From: Pseudoramibacter faecis
Lineage (GTDB): Bacteria > Bacillota > Clostridia > Eubacteriales > Eubacteriaceae
Length of the DNA stretch: 64,000 nucleotides
Assembly: GCF_036289405.1 (NCBI RefSeq)
Contig: NZ_JAYFFI010000001.1
Span: 1 to 64,000, forward strand
Direction: 5' to 3'
Every line of letters starts with the position of its first letter. The stretch's first letter is position 1. The translations under genes were made by a program, and so were the position numbers. The notes under the pieces are model-generated. The model was not told the DNA's origin. It worked only from the letters and a program-made list of their open reading frames with translations, and did no database searches. Positions 31,847 to 41,943 of the stretch are shown piece after piece.

Positions 31847-32078
31847 TTCGTACTCCTTTCTCTTCCAAAATTGATGGATCGCTTCTTCATTATACTTATA
31901 AATGCCAAAAAGTCAATTATATTTGCTATTTTTATATTTATATTATTATTTTTGTCGTATTTATATTTTTGTCATCGTACAACTCGACTGAAAAGGAAAT
32001 TCCTTTAAGCGTACATCTTGATCGCCGTCGGCCTGTCAGCACGCAATCCGCGCTTCAATCGCTAAAATTCAGGCTCTA

Positions 32079-32117
32079 AAAAAGCAGTGAAGTTCGCGTG
32101 GATCTCCACTGCTTTTT
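32079..32117. terminator. Terminator after folD
   Basis: AAAAAGCAGTG / CACTGCTTTTT, perfect 11-base stem with a 17-base loop. The minus strand continues in T. It starts 13 bases past the folD stop. Confidence 0.85.
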
Positions 32118-32129
32118 AAATGACTGAAT

Positions 32130-32999
32130 CTAATCTACTGTCTGCCGTTTCTGCGCTGCCTGCACTACATGCCGGCAAAGCACTGCCGACGTGACCGTTC
32201 CTACCCCGCCGGGAACCGGCGTCACGGCGCCGGCTTTCGCCGCGGCATCCGGGGTTACGTCGCCGACCATTTGGCCGGCAGCATCAAAATTAATGCCCAC
32301 ATCGACAATCACCGTCTGACCGTTGGCCGCCACACCATCAGCTGTCACACTGCCGATCTGTCCCGCCGCCGCCACGATGATATCCGCCTCGCGCATGACC
32401 GCCGGCGCATCCACTGTGCGCGTGTGACAAATCATCACCGTCGCGTTGCGCGCCAAGAACATCATGGCTACCGGCCGCCCGATGACGAGACTTCGCCCCA
32501 CAACACAAACTTTTTTCCCCGCGGGATCAATGCCGTAGGCATCGAGCATTTTAAGACAGGCTTCCGCTGTGCAGGGCGGATAACCGATCGCCTTCCCGGT
32601 GAAAACTCCCGCGAGAGATCCCGGCGTAATGCCGTCCACATCCTTGGCGGGATCCAGCGCAGCGCAGACCACCGCATCGTCAATCTGCGTGCCCATCGGT
32701 CTGAAAATCAAACAGCCATGGATAGCCGCATTTCGATTGATCGCGTCAATCACATCGATCACGTTCTGAGTGTCTGCCTCAGTTGGCAGCGTGATCACCT
32801 TCACTTGCAAGCCGACTTTTTCAGCGTGCCTGAGAATGCTGCGCTCATAGGCCAGATCGCCCGGCCGTTCGCCCACACGAACCAGAGCCAGGGTCGGTGT
32901 GGCGCCACGGCCTTTGAGCACAAAAACTTGCTTTTGCGTTTCGGCGTCCAGTCGTGCCGCCACCGGCCGGCCCTGCAATTGCTTAGTTGTCTCCTCCAT
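32130..32999 (-). CDS. folD: Methylene-THF dehydrogenase / methenyl-THF cyclohydrolase
   Basis: Interconverts 5,10-methylene-, methenyl- and 10-formyl-THF. The 289-residue protein has the active-site tyrosine motif (DLAYERSILRHAEK) in its usual place. The CLIFRPMGTQID, DVDGI, VGRSLVIGRP and PVPGGVGTVT motifs are also present. The ATG at 32999 has GGAGGAGG upstream; a GTG two codons earlier overlaps the upstream stop. Third gene of fhs-fchA-folD. Confidence 0.94.
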   Translation of the reverse strand: MEETTKQLQGRPVAARLDAETQKQVFVLKGRGATPTLALVRVGERPGDLAYERSILRHAEKVGLQVKVITLPTEADTQNVIDVIDAINRNAAIHGCLIFRPMGTQIDDAVVCAALDPAKDVDGITPGSLAGVFTGKAIGYPPCTAEACLKMLDAYGIDPAGKKVCVVGRSLVIGRPVAMMFLARNATVMICHTRTVDAPAVMREADIIVAAAGQIGSVTADGVAANGQTVIVDVGINFDAAGQMVGDVTPDAAAKAGAVTPVPGGVGTVTSAVLCRHVVQAAQKRQTVD

Positions 33000-33001
33000 G
33001 T

Positions 33002-33661
33002 TCACTCCTCCTCCGCAGACTGCAGGTCTTTGCTGATATCTTTGTAGATGCTGTCGGCCAGTGCGCCATAGCCGGCCAGCATGCGATTCGCCTCTTCGTT
33101 ATAGGCGGCCGCCCGCCGGGTATCGGCCATGTTCCTAGTATTGATCAACACGTTGAGCGCCGCCGCGTGCAGCGCCCCGTTTAAAATCGCGGCGCTGCAG
33201 CCCGCATCCGAAACCGCAAGCCGGGAGCCGTTCTCGGCAAACTCCTTCGCCATCGCAATGCCCTCGCAGCACAGCGTCATGATGCGTAGCGGCACTTCGC
33301 AGCAGGCATCCAGGCAAGCCTGGATCGCTTCGTCTTTGGCCTGACGCTCGGCGGCCGTCGACGCCGACATCCGGTAACAATCGGACAATGGCGCGAAGAC
33401 CTCCGCATCTCGATCGATCAGCGCGCACAGCTCTTCCTGCAGGGTCTGTGCCCTGTGATTGAAGGCAATCATCACATCCTCCACATCCGCATATTTTTCT
33501 TTGCCGATCGTCAGCGCCGCGACCATTTGCCCCAAGGCCACACCCACGGCCCCGACAAGTGCCGAAGCGCCGCCGCCGCCCGGCGTCGGCGCATTGGAAG
33601 CCAACGCCAAAACAAATTCTGCACAGGGCATCCGATCATAAGTTTGTTCGCATTTTGTCAT
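33002..33661 (-). CDS. fchA: Cyclodeaminase/cyclohydrolase family protein
   Basis: A 219-residue helical protein with the family hallmark APTPGGGGASALVGAVG near residue 30 and later AAALNVLINTRNM. Members are formiminotetrahydrofolate cyclodeaminases or methenyl-THF cyclohydrolases. Placed between fhs and folD, it probably acts on methenyl-THF in the C1 pathway used by acetogens and purine or glycine fermenters. Separated from folD by two bases. Confidence 0.88.
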   Translation of the reverse strand: MTKCEQTYDRMPCAEFVLALASNAPTPGGGGASALVGAVGVALGQMVAALTIGKEKYADVEDVMIAFNHRAQTLQEELCALIDRDAEVFAPLSDCYRMSASTAAERQAKDEAIQACLDACCEVPLRIMTLCCEGIAMAKEFAENGSRLAVSDAGCSAAILNGALHAAALNVLINTRNMADTRRAAAYNEEANRMLAGYGALADSIYKDISKDLQSAEEE

Positions 33662-33698
33662 TTTCTCGCCCTTCCAAATAATTCGTTTGTGCTGCAGA

Positions 33699-35384
33699 TT
33701 AAAACAATCCGCTGATCACGCCGTTTTCATCCACGTCAATTTTTTCCGCCGCCGGATGCAAAGGCAGTCCCGGCATCTTCATGATCGCACCGGTCAGGCA
33801 GACCACAAAGCCCGCCCCGGCCGAAATGGTCGCGTCCCGAACGGTGATGGTAAAATCTGTCGGCCGACCGAGCTTTGACGCATCGTCAGAAAGGGAGTAT
33901 TGGGTTTTAGCCATACATACGGGCAAATTTCCGTAGCCTAATTTTTCAAACTTCGCCAGCGCCTTTTGCGCTTCCGGTGCGAAATCCACCCCGTCGGCAC
34001 CATAAACTTTTTGCGCCAGTGTCGCGATTTTTGTCGTCAACGACTGATTGAGATCATAGGCATAGGTGAAGTGTTCTTTTCCGGCGTTTTCATCGCAAAG
34101 CCGCATCACAGCTTTGGCCACATCAATACCGCCTTTGCCGCCCTGCCCCCAAACATCGGCCAAGGCCACCGTGATGCCCCGTTCTTCACAGGATTTTCTG
34201 AGCAGATTGATTTCCGCTTTCGTGTCGCTGACAAACCGGTTGATGGCCACAACCGCCGGCAGACCAAAAACGTCGGTAATATTTTCGACATGCTTGCAAA
34301 GATTGGGCAAACCGTTGGCCAGCGCATCCAGATTTTCCTGGGTGACGTTTTTGGCGTCCGCACCGCCGTTATATTTCAATGCTTTGATCGTCGCCACAAC
34401 GATCACCGCATCCGGCTGCAAATCCGCCAGGCGGCATTTGATATCCAAAAATTTCTCCGCGCCGAGATCCGCACCGAAGCCCGCCTCCGTCACCACATAA
34501 TCGTCGGCAAAATGCATCGCCATGCGCGTCGCGATCACCGAATTGCAGCCGTGAGCAATGTTTGCGAAAGGGCCGCCGTGAATAAAGGCGGGCGTGCCTT
34601 CGAGGGTCTGCACCAAATTGGGCTTAAGCGCATCCTTCAGCAGCGCCGCCATGGCCCCGTTGGCTTTCAGATCTGCTGCAGTGATCGGTTCGTCGTCGCA
34701 GGTATAGGCCACGATGATGTGGCCCAGCCGTTCTTTGAGATCGCTGATGTCCCGGGCGAGACAAAAGGCCGCCATCACTTCCGAAGCGACGGTAATATCA
34801 AAGCCATCTTGCCGGGGCGTGCCGTCCACCGGCCGTCCGAGGCCGTCCACAATATTGCGCAGTTGCCGATCGTTCATATCGACGCAGCGCCGCCAGGTGA
34901 TGGTCTTCGCGTCGATACCCAGGGCATTGCCTTTTTGAATATGATTGTCGATCATCGCGGCTAAAAGGTTATTCGCCGCGCCGATGGCGTGAAAATCGCC
35001 GGTGAAATGCAGGTTGATGTCTTCCATCGGCAACACCTGGGCGTAGCCGCCACCGGCCGCCCCGCCTTTAATGCCGAATACCGGCCCGAGGGACGGCTCC
35101 CGCAGGGCAACCATCGCCGACTTACCCAAATACCCGAACGCATCGGCCACGCCGATGGTCATCGTGGTTTTGCCTTCGCCGGCCGGAGTCGGATTGATGG
35201 CTGTCGTTAAGATCAGCCGCGGTTTTTTCGCCGACGGTTGTTTGAGCAGATTGTAATCGACCTTGGCCTTGTATTTGCCGTAAAGCTCGAGATTGTCCTC
35301 CGTCAAACCCAATTTTCGGGCAATGTCGCGAATGTCCTTCGGGCTGGCCGCCTGTGCAATCTCAATATCGGATAAATACCCCAT
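33699..35384 (-). CDS. fhs: Formate-tetrahydrofolate ligase
   Basis: ATP-dependent formation of 10-formyl-THF from formate, the entry of the methyl branch of the Wood-Ljungdahl pathway. The 561-residue protein has the nucleotide loop PTPAGEGKTT, REPSLGPVFGIKGGAAGGGY and GGPFANIAHGCNS. The ATG at 35384 (MGYLSDIEIAQ) has AAAGGAGG upstream, so the 26-codon extension to 35462 is rejected. First gene of the three-gene C1 operon, divergent from the RACo-like gene; 35385-35608 must hold both promoters, which I could not assign firmly. Confidence 0.96.
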   Translation of the reverse strand: MGYLSDIEIAQAASPKDIRDIARKLGLTEDNLELYGKYKAKVDYNLLKQPSAKKPRLILTTAINPTPAGEGKTTMTIGVADAFGYLGKSAMVALREPSLGPVFGIKGGAAGGGYAQVLPMEDINLHFTGDFHAIGAANNLLAAMIDNHIQKGNALGIDAKTITWRRCVDMNDRQLRNIVDGLGRPVDGTPRQDGFDITVASEVMAAFCLARDISDLKERLGHIIVAYTCDDEPITAADLKANGAMAALLKDALKPNLVQTLEGTPAFIHGGPFANIAHGCNSVIATRMAMHFADDYVVTEAGFGADLGAEKFLDIKCRLADLQPDAVIVVATIKALKYNGGADAKNVTQENLDALANGLPNLCKHVENITDVFGLPAVVAINRFVSDTKAEINLLRKSCEERGITVALADVWGQGGKGGIDVAKAVMRLCDENAGKEHFTYAYDLNQSLTTKIATLAQKVYGADGVDFAPEAQKALAKFEKLGYGNLPVCMAKTQYSLSDDASKLGRPTDFTITVRDATISAGAGFVVCLTGAIMKMPGLPLHPAAEKIDVDENGVISGLF

Positions 35385-35608
35385 GTTGCCTCCTTTAATT
35401 CTTTGACAAAATGATTGAGGATGAACGTCGTTCCGGAATCGGAACCAAAACACTTCTTTCATTTTAATTCAGGAAAGCACGCCGCGCAATAAATTTTAAT
35501 GCGCTCTGACGATAATCCATTGTTTTTACACTTCGTTTTCGATAAGATAAAAACAATTCAATATCACTTGTTAACTTTATTTGCCGACATTTTTTTAAGA
35601 AGGTTTTT

Positions 35609-37414
35609 ATGCAAATTGATTTTCCCTATTACGGACAAACTTGTGCGGTAGGCGCCAGCGCCACGGTTGCCGACGCCTGTGCTGCAGCCGGTCACCCGCT
35701 GGATCTCGTATGCGGCGGTCTCGGCAACTGCGGCAAGTGCCTAACACTGGTGCAGGAAAACGGCCTGACCTTCGAGGTACTGGCCTGCCAATATCCGGTC
35801 TCCGACGGCATGCATATTCTCATTTCCCCCGACGGCGCCCACAAAAAAATCCTGACCGAAGCGATTGCCTTTGATCCGCTGATTTTTGACCCGCCTGTCA
35901 CGGTCTACCCGGTCACTTTTAGTGCTCTCAACCTGCAAAGTGACCGCGCCTTTCTGGCATCCATCAACGCGGTCCTTCCCGTCGATTTGCGATGCGACGA
36001 TCCTCAAGTCCTCTATGATGCGTATGAAGCCGTTCGCCGCATGCCAGGCCCCATCGTCAACGTTTTGACGGAGATGCCCCTCATCCCTATCAAGACCGTA
36101 TGCAACGCCGCCAAAGCCGCCGGCAACATGCTCGCCGCCGTCCCCTCCAATCATGCCGCACCGATGCTCGGCGCTGCCTTTGACATTGGCACCACCACTG
36201 TCGCCGGCTATCTTTACGATTTGGAGGATGGCGCTTGGCTCGCCACGGCCTCTGCCGCCAATGCCCAAAGCCGCTTTGGCTCCGACGTGGTCAGTCGCAT
36301 TGATGCCGCTGCAAGCGGCCGGGGCGATGCCCTTCAGCAAGCTATTATTGCCACGCTTTCCGAACTTCTGGCAACCTTATGCCAAAAAGCACACGCACAG
36401 ACACAGGATATCATCCATTTAATCGCCTGCGGCAATACCACCATGCTCCACTTATTCGCCGGTCTCAATCCGGAAGACCTCGGCCATGCCCCTTTTGAAT
36501 CTCAAATCACCGGCATGCTCACCTTCCATCCGGCCGATCTCAGGCTCTCGCTTCATCCGGCAGCCGTCGTTCGGCTCCTGCCACCCCTCGGCGGCTTTGT
36601 CGGCTCCGACACCACGGCTTTGCTTGCGGCGCTTCCCAAGCGCGGCGGCAACCACCTGGTGATCGATTTGGGCACTAACGGCGAACTTGCCGTCGGCAGC
36701 CGTGAGCACTATACCGTTTGCGCCACCGCCTGCGGCCCCGCCCTCGAGGGTGACGGGCTGACCCTGGGCATGCGCGGCATTTCCGGCGCCATCGAGCGCG
36801 TGACCTATACCGACCATTTTGCCTGCCAAGTGATTGACTCCCCACCGGCCAGGGGGATCTGCGGTTCCGGCATCATCGACGCTATCGCCTCCCTCCTTGA
36901 CGCCGGCCTGCTTGAACGCAGTGGCCGTTTTGTCACCAGGAATGCGCTTGCCCAAAACCCCAACGCCGCCATGCTTCGAAAAGACGGCCGCGTCACCAGC
37001 TTCGTGCTGCTCAGCGCTGAAGAAAACGCCGGCGGCCCGGAAATCATTATCAGCCAAAAGGATATCCGCGCCATCCAGCTGGCCAAGGGGGCCATTCAAG
37101 CCGCCACCCAGCTTTTGCTGCAGCACGCCGGCCTCACGCCCGAAGATATCGACACCGTTTATCTCGCCGGGGCCTTCGGCAATTACATTGATATCAACGC
37201 GGCCCAAAAAATCGGCTTGATTCCCAATTGGCCCAATACCCCCGTGGTGGCTTGCGGCAACGGCGCCGGATACGGTGCGATTCGCGCCCTGCTTTCCAAG
37301 GATGTGCTCCGCGAAATAAACGCGCTGCCGAAACGCTGCGAGGTGATTAATCTGGCAGAAGATCCCACTTTTAATGACACCTTTTTAAAATGCACCGATT
37401 TGGAGGAGGTCTAA
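35609..37414 (+). CDS. RACo-like reductive activator of corrinoid proteins
   Basis: A 601-residue protein with an N-terminal [2Fe-2S] ferredoxin domain (C35, C41 and C44 in CGGLGNCGKC, and C60). A linker follows, then an ASKHA-type ATPase region (FDIGTTTVAGYLYD near 200; IDLGTNGELAVG). The C-terminal end belongs to the DUF4445 family (GICGSGIIDAIASLL, VYLAGAFGNYIDI). Such proteins use ATP to reduce inactive Co(II) corrinoid proteins, as in Wood-Ljungdahl CoFeSP or methyltransferase systems. No corrinoid protein or methyltransferase is in the window, so its target is unknown. AAGAAGG precedes the ATG. Confidence 0.85.
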   Translation: MQIDFPYYGQTCAVGASATVADACAAAGHPLDLVCGGLGNCGKCLTLVQENGLTFEVLACQYPVSDGMHILISPDGAHKKILTEAIAFDPLIFDPPVTVYPVTFSALNLQSDRAFLASINAVLPVDLRCDDPQVLYDAYEAVRRMPGPIVNVLTEMPLIPIKTVCNAAKAAGNMLAAVPSNHAAPMLGAAFDIGTTTVAGYLYDLEDGAWLATASAANAQSRFGSDVVSRIDAAASGRGDALQQAIIATLSELLATLCQKAHAQTQDIIHLIACGNTTMLHLFAGLNPEDLGHAPFESQITGMLTFHPADLRLSLHPAAVVRLLPPLGGFVGSDTTALLAALPKRGGNHLVIDLGTNGELAVGSREHYTVCATACGPALEGDGLTLGMRGISGAIERVTYTDHFACQVIDSPPARGICGSGIIDAIASLLDAGLLERSGRFVTRNALAQNPNAAMLRKDGRVTSFVLLSAEENAGGPEIIISQKDIRAIQLAKGAIQAATQLLLQHAGLTPEDIDTVYLAGAFGNYIDINAAQKIGLIPNWPNTPVVACGNGAGYGAIRALLSKDVLREINALPKRCEVINLAEDPTFNDTFLKCTDLEEV

Positions 37415-37415
37415 T

Positions 37416-37454
37416 AAAAAACGACTGCCCGCGCTGAAGCGACAGTCGTTTTTT
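37416..37454. terminator. Shared terminator
   Basis: Perfect 12-base stem AAAAAACGACTG / CAGTCGTTTTTT with a 15-base loop between the convergent RACo-like and aconitase genes. It ends in T on both strands. Confidence 0.9.
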
Positions 37455-37474
37455 ATTGCCTTATTATTTTCGGC

Positions 37475-39403
37475 TTATGCGTCTTTTCGAGCTTTCATCC
37501 GATTGATCAGTCCGCCGGCCACCAGCATTTCCCGCTGCCGTTCAGAGATTTCAATGCTCAAAGGATAACTTTCGTCCTTCGTCACATTGGTCAATATCAC
37601 ATGACCCGTGCCAATGGCGTTAACCGCCCCGTCGATTTTCAAGTCGTCGCCGACGGCAATCCTGTCGTAATCCGCCGGATTCTCAAAGACCAGCGGCAAG
37701 ATCCCATTATTGATCAGATTGTTCTTGTGGATACGCGCAAAGGATTTAGCCACCACGCCTTTAATGCCCAAATAAACCGGAGCCAGTGCCGCGTGTTCCC
37801 GGCTGGAACCCTGACCATAGTTGGAGCCGGCGATGATAAAGCCGCCGCCATTGTCTTTGGCCCGCTGCGGAAAATCCGGATCGCAGGGCGTCAGACAATA
37901 ATCTGCCAGATAGGGAATATTGGATCGGAAAGGCAAAAGCTTTGCATTCGAGGGCATGATGTGATCCGTCGTGATATTGTCCTCCACCACGATGAGCGCC
38001 TTGCCTTCAACCGTTGCTTTCAGCGGCTTGGCCAACGGGAAGGGCTTGATGTTCGGCCCGCGGATAATCGCGACGTCTTCACCCTCCGGAGCCGGCGGCA
38101 CCACGGCATTATCATTCACCCTGAAATATCCCGGCATGGCGATCGCCGGCAGCTCCACCTTGCCCAGGGGATTCGTCAGCTTGCCTTCAATGGCGGAAAT
38201 CGCCGCCGTTTCCGGGCTGAGCAGATAAATATCCGCCGAAACCGTTCCGGAACGCCCTTTAAAATTACGATTGAAGGTCCGCAGGGAGACGCCGTCGGTG
38301 CAGGGGGCCTGGCCCATCCCGATGCAAGGACCACAGCCGCATTCAAGTACCCGGGCTCCCGTGCCGAGGATATCCGCCAGCGCGCCGTTCTCCGCCAGCA
38401 TGGTCAACACCTGGCGAGACCCCGGCGCCACAACCATTTCCACATTTTCGGCCACGGTTTTGCCTTTCATGATGGCGGCAACTTTCATCAGATCAAGATA
38501 AGACGAATTGGTGCAGGACCCGATGCACACCTGATTGACCGGCATGCCTTCGAGCTCCGCCACCTTTTTCACCGCGTCCGGACTGTGGGGGCAAGCTGCC
38601 AGGGGGTCAAGCGCCGACAGATCGACCTTCACCACCTGATCGTACTCAGCATCGGCGTCGGCGGCCAATGCGATAAAATCGCCTTCGCGGTCCTGGGCCT
38701 TCAGGAAGGCTCGGGTCATATCGTCCGACGGGAAAATCGAGGTAGTGGCCCCCAATTCGGCCCCCATATTAGTGATGGTCGCCCGTTCCGGCACCGTCAG
38801 CGTCGCAACGCCGGATCCAGTGTATTCGAAGACTTTGTTAACCCCGCCTTTAACGCTGCATTGGCGCAGTACCTCGAGGATGATGTCCTTGGAGGAAACG
38901 CCCTTGCGCAGTTTTCCAATCAGCTCGACCTGAACGATTTGGGGCATGGTGATATAATATTCGCCGCCGGCCATGGCCACCGCCACATCGAGGCCGCCGG
39001 CGCCGATGGCGAGCATTCCGATGCCGCCGCCGGTGGGTGTGTGGGAGTCGGACCCCACCAGGGTTTGACCTGGCACACCGAATCGCTCGATTTCAACCTG
39101 GTGACAGATGCCGTTGCCCGGCCGGGAAAAATAGACGCCGTGCTTCTTGGCTACCGTCTGGATATAAAGGTGGTCATCCATATTTTCCGGCCCTTCCTGA
39201 AGCATGTTGTGATCCACATAAGCTAAGGATCGTTTGGTTTTAACCCGCGGCACTTCCATCGCTTCCAGCTGCATATAAGCCATGGTCCCAGTGGAATCCT
39301 GGGTCAGGGTCTGGTCGATGCGAATGCCGATTTCCGTTCCCTTTTCCATTTTCCCGACGACCAAATGATCGCGGATGATTTTTTCTGTGAGTGTCAGTCC
39401 CAT
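37475..39403 (-). CDS. acnA: Aconitate hydratase
   Basis: A 642-residue Fe-S hydratase that isomerises citrate to isocitrate. Cluster ligands are visible in IGSCTNSSYLDL and in LECGCGPCIGMG; the SRQVLTM and GSNYGQGSSREHAAL motifs of the swivelling domain follow. The length matches the short (~640 residue) clostridial aconitases rather than the 900-residue AcnA. No citrate synthase or isocitrate dehydrogenase gene is near; it stands alone. A role in glutamate supply is inferred. The symbol is used loosely. Confidence 0.92.
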   Translation of the reverse strand: MGLTLTEKIIRDHLVVGKMEKGTEIGIRIDQTLTQDSTGTMAYMQLEAMEVPRVKTKRSLAYVDHNMLQEGPENMDDHLYIQTVAKKHGVYFSRPGNGICHQVEIERFGVPGQTLVGSDSHTPTGGGIGMLAIGAGGLDVAVAMAGGEYYITMPQIVQVELIGKLRKGVSSKDIILEVLRQCSVKGGVNKVFEYTGSGVATLTVPERATITNMGAELGATTSIFPSDDMTRAFLKAQDREGDFIALAADADAEYDQVVKVDLSALDPLAACPHSPDAVKKVAELEGMPVNQVCIGSCTNSSYLDLMKVAAIMKGKTVAENVEMVVAPGSRQVLTMLAENGALADILGTGARVLECGCGPCIGMGQAPCTDGVSLRTFNRNFKGRSGTVSADIYLLSPETAAISAIEGKLTNPLGKVELPAIAMPGYFRVNDNAVVPPAPEGEDVAIIRGPNIKPFPLAKPLKATVEGKALIVVEDNITTDHIMPSNAKLLPFRSNIPYLADYCLTPCDPDFPQRAKDNGGGFIIAGSNYGQGSSREHAALAPVYLGIKGVVAKSFARIHKNNLINNGILPLVFENPADYDRIAVGDDLKIDGAVNAIGTGHVILTNVTKDESYPLSIEISERQREMLVAGGLINRMKARKDA

Positions 39404-39820
39404 TTTTGCTCCTTCTCTTCTATTCGCTTTCAGATTTTAGCGCAAATAACGATTGAATCCGCCCTGATTATACCACAGAGCCATCGGCGGCTCAACGCCG
39501 TTTTGCTCAGTAAAGTGCATTTAAACCCGGACACTGCAAATGCGCTGTCGATTGCTGTTCAGCTTTTTCTTAACGCACAAAAACCAGGCATTGTCTTTTT
39601 CGTCGACGGTCATTTTTTGTGCATTTTCTCGAAGGCAAATGCGTCATTTTTTCACACTTTTTTATGAAGATGACGTCCCTTTTCATTACAGATATGTTAA
39701 AATAATGATAACAATTAACCCGTGTTACAAAATGCCCGCTGTTTAAAAACCATCTTAGCGCGGTCATGGCGTTATGTATTTTATTGCATCATGTTTGCAT
39801 CTTCGAAAGGATAATGATCT
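39404..39820. promoter_or_regulatory. Divergent region between aconitase and the glycogen operon
   Basis: 417 bases without a convincing gene. An extended -10 (TGTTAAAAT, TAAAAT at 39698-39703) points towards glgB and would give a leader of about 110 bases. The ribosome binding site GAAAGGA is near the glgB ATG. Short frames here (for example minus 39570-39767) lack start signals. I see no riboswitch. Confidence 0.45.
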
Positions 39821-41872
39821 ATGGATAATGCTGTCGCCTTGTATCTCTTTCACAATGGAGACTACCTTCAAAGTTATGAATTCTTTGGCGCGCATCCTGC
39901 AGACGGCAAAACCACCTTCCGTCTCTGGGCGCCCAATGCCCGCGCGGTTGCCGTTGTCGGCAACTTTAACGACTGGGATGCGGCCGCCAACCCGATGACC
40001 TTGCTGCCGGACTCCGGCGGCGTGTGGGCCCTCACCATCGACCGGGATTTAAGCGGTGAAATCTACAAATACTGCATCACACAAATCGATGAAGAAGTCG
40101 CGCATAAAGCGGATCCCTATGCTTTTTACGCCGAGGTGCGCCCCCAAACGGCCTCTGTCGTCTGGTCTTTGGATGATTATATCTGGCATGACGACACCTG
40201 GCGCGCGGCGCGAAAAGATCAAACACCGCAAAATAAGCCGGTCAACATTTACGAAATGCACCTGGGCAGCTGGCGCACCCACGAGGACGGCACCTTCTTG
40301 AACTATCACGAGCTGGCTGATCAGCTCGTTCCCTATTTAAAAGCCATGCATTACACTCATGTGGAATTCATGCCGGTGATGGAACACCCCTTTGACGGCT
40401 CCTGGGGCTACCAACTGACGGGTTTCTTCGCACCGACTTCCCGCTACGGCACGCCTCAGGATTTAATGTATCTGATCGACCGGCTGCACCAAAATGACAT
40501 TGCGGTGATCCTCGACTGGGTGCCCGGACACTTCTGCAAAGACGCCCATGGCCTTTACAAATTCGACGGCACCAATCTTTACGAGGCCACCGAGCATCCC
40601 CAATGGGGCACCATGGAATTTGACTACAATAAGAACGAAGTGGTCAATTTCCTGATCTCCAATGCTTATTATTGGTTCGACCGTTATCATATCGACGGCT
40701 TGCGCATCGACGGCGTCGCCAGCATCATCTATTTGAATTACGGCTACGAAAACGAATGGCGACGCAATAAATTCGGCGGCAACGATTCCCTGGAGGCCGT
40801 GGCTTTTCTTCAAAAGCTCAATACGGAAATTTTCAAATACTTTCCTTATGCGATCATGGCCGCGGAGGAATCCACCGCCTATCCGATGGTGACCTGGCCG
40901 GTGGATCAAGGCGGGCTCGGCTTTAACATGAAATGGGATATGGGCTGGATGCACGACACGCTTTCCTATATGGAAACGGATCCCTATGTGCGCAGTCAGT
41001 TTCACAGCAAGCTGACGTTTTCAATGGCCTACGCCTTCTCGGAAACCTTTGTACTCCCGCTGTCCCACGACGAAATCGTCCACGGCAAGAAGTCCATCCT
41101 CGACAAAATGTTCGGCGATTACGACGGAAAGTTTGATCAGATGCGCCTGCTCTACGCCTACATGTACGCCCACTCCGGCAAAAAACTTACCTTCATGGGC
41201 AACGAAATGGCCCCTTTCATCGAGTGGCGCTATTACGAACAATTGGAATGGTTCATGCTTGACAATCCCAAGCACCAGCAATTCCATCAATTTATTCAGG
41301 ATCTTAACAAGCATTATCTGAACGAGCCGGCACTTTGGCAGGAAGACCACAGCTGGGATGGCTTCCAATGGATCGACGCCGACAACGCCAAGCAAAGCAT
41401 CATCATTTTCCGGCGCATGGGCAAGAATCCCCAGGATGATTTGATCATCCTCATTAATTTTTGTCCCCAGGACTACCCGGAATACGATATCGGTGTTCCC
41501 ACAACCAGCACCTATCGCCTGCTCTTTAATTCCGACGACGCAGCCTACGGCGGCAAAGGCACCCCTGTCAAAAAAACAACCAAAGGCAAAAAAGGCGGTT
41601 GCCACAACCAGCCCTTCACCGCGACGCTGCGCGTGCCCGGGCTGACGGCTCTCATTTATAAAGCGGTGAAGCCCCGCAAACCCGCCGTTAAAAAAACGGC
41701 TCGCACTAAAACATCACGCGCCGGAAAGGGGACGGCTAAACGCGCAACACTTCCGACCAAAGCGCCGACCATCCAACCTGCCGTAAAGGATGACAATCCA
41801 AAACCTTTAGTCAAACAAGATAAATCGCCAAAATCTATCGCGAAAATCGACAAGAAAGCGTATAATAAATGA
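39821..41872 (+). CDS. glgB: 1,4-alpha-glucan branching enzyme
   Basis: Introduces alpha-1,6 branches in glycogen. The 683-residue protein has a CBM48 domain (FRLWAPNARAVAVVGNFNDW, about 30-50) and GH13 motifs in order: VILDWVPGHF, GLRIDGVASI (nucleophile Asp), EEST (acid Glu) and LSHDEIVHG. The enzyme proper ends near residue 612. Then come ~70 residues rich in Lys, Ala, Pro and Thr (KPRKPAVKKTARTKTSRAGK and onwards), like histone H1, which branching enzymes do not normally have. First gene of the glycogen operon. Confidence 0.95.
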   Translation: MDNAVALYLFHNGDYLQSYEFFGAHPADGKTTFRLWAPNARAVAVVGNFNDWDAAANPMTLLPDSGGVWALTIDRDLSGEIYKYCITQIDEEVAHKADPYAFYAEVRPQTASVVWSLDDYIWHDDTWRAARKDQTPQNKPVNIYEMHLGSWRTHEDGTFLNYHELADQLVPYLKAMHYTHVEFMPVMEHPFDGSWGYQLTGFFAPTSRYGTPQDLMYLIDRLHQNDIAVILDWVPGHFCKDAHGLYKFDGTNLYEATEHPQWGTMEFDYNKNEVVNFLISNAYYWFDRYHIDGLRIDGVASIIYLNYGYENEWRRNKFGGNDSLEAVAFLQKLNTEIFKYFPYAIMAAEESTAYPMVTWPVDQGGLGFNMKWDMGWMHDTLSYMETDPYVRSQFHSKLTFSMAYAFSETFVLPLSHDEIVHGKKSILDKMFGDYDGKFDQMRLLYAYMYAHSGKKLTFMGNEMAPFIEWRYYEQLEWFMLDNPKHQQFHQFIQDLNKHYLNEPALWQEDHSWDGFQWIDADNAKQSIIIFRRMGKNPQDDLIILINFCPQDYPEYDIGVPTTSTYRLLFNSDDAAYGGKGTPVKKTTKGKKGGCHNQPFTATLRVPGLTALIYKAVKPRKPAVKKTARTKTSRAGKGTAKRATLPTKAPTIQPAVKDDNPKPLVKQDKSPKSIAKIDKKAYNK

Positions 41873-41943
41873 GCTAAATCAAATACTTAAACAGCTTGCG
41901 GTCCATTTCCTATCAGATCGCCATGCGCCCATAAAGGAGATTT

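Noticed and set aside
37601..39226. 541-residue plus-strand frame
   Set aside because: Antisense to aconitase over its whole length; Arg/His-rich with no domain.
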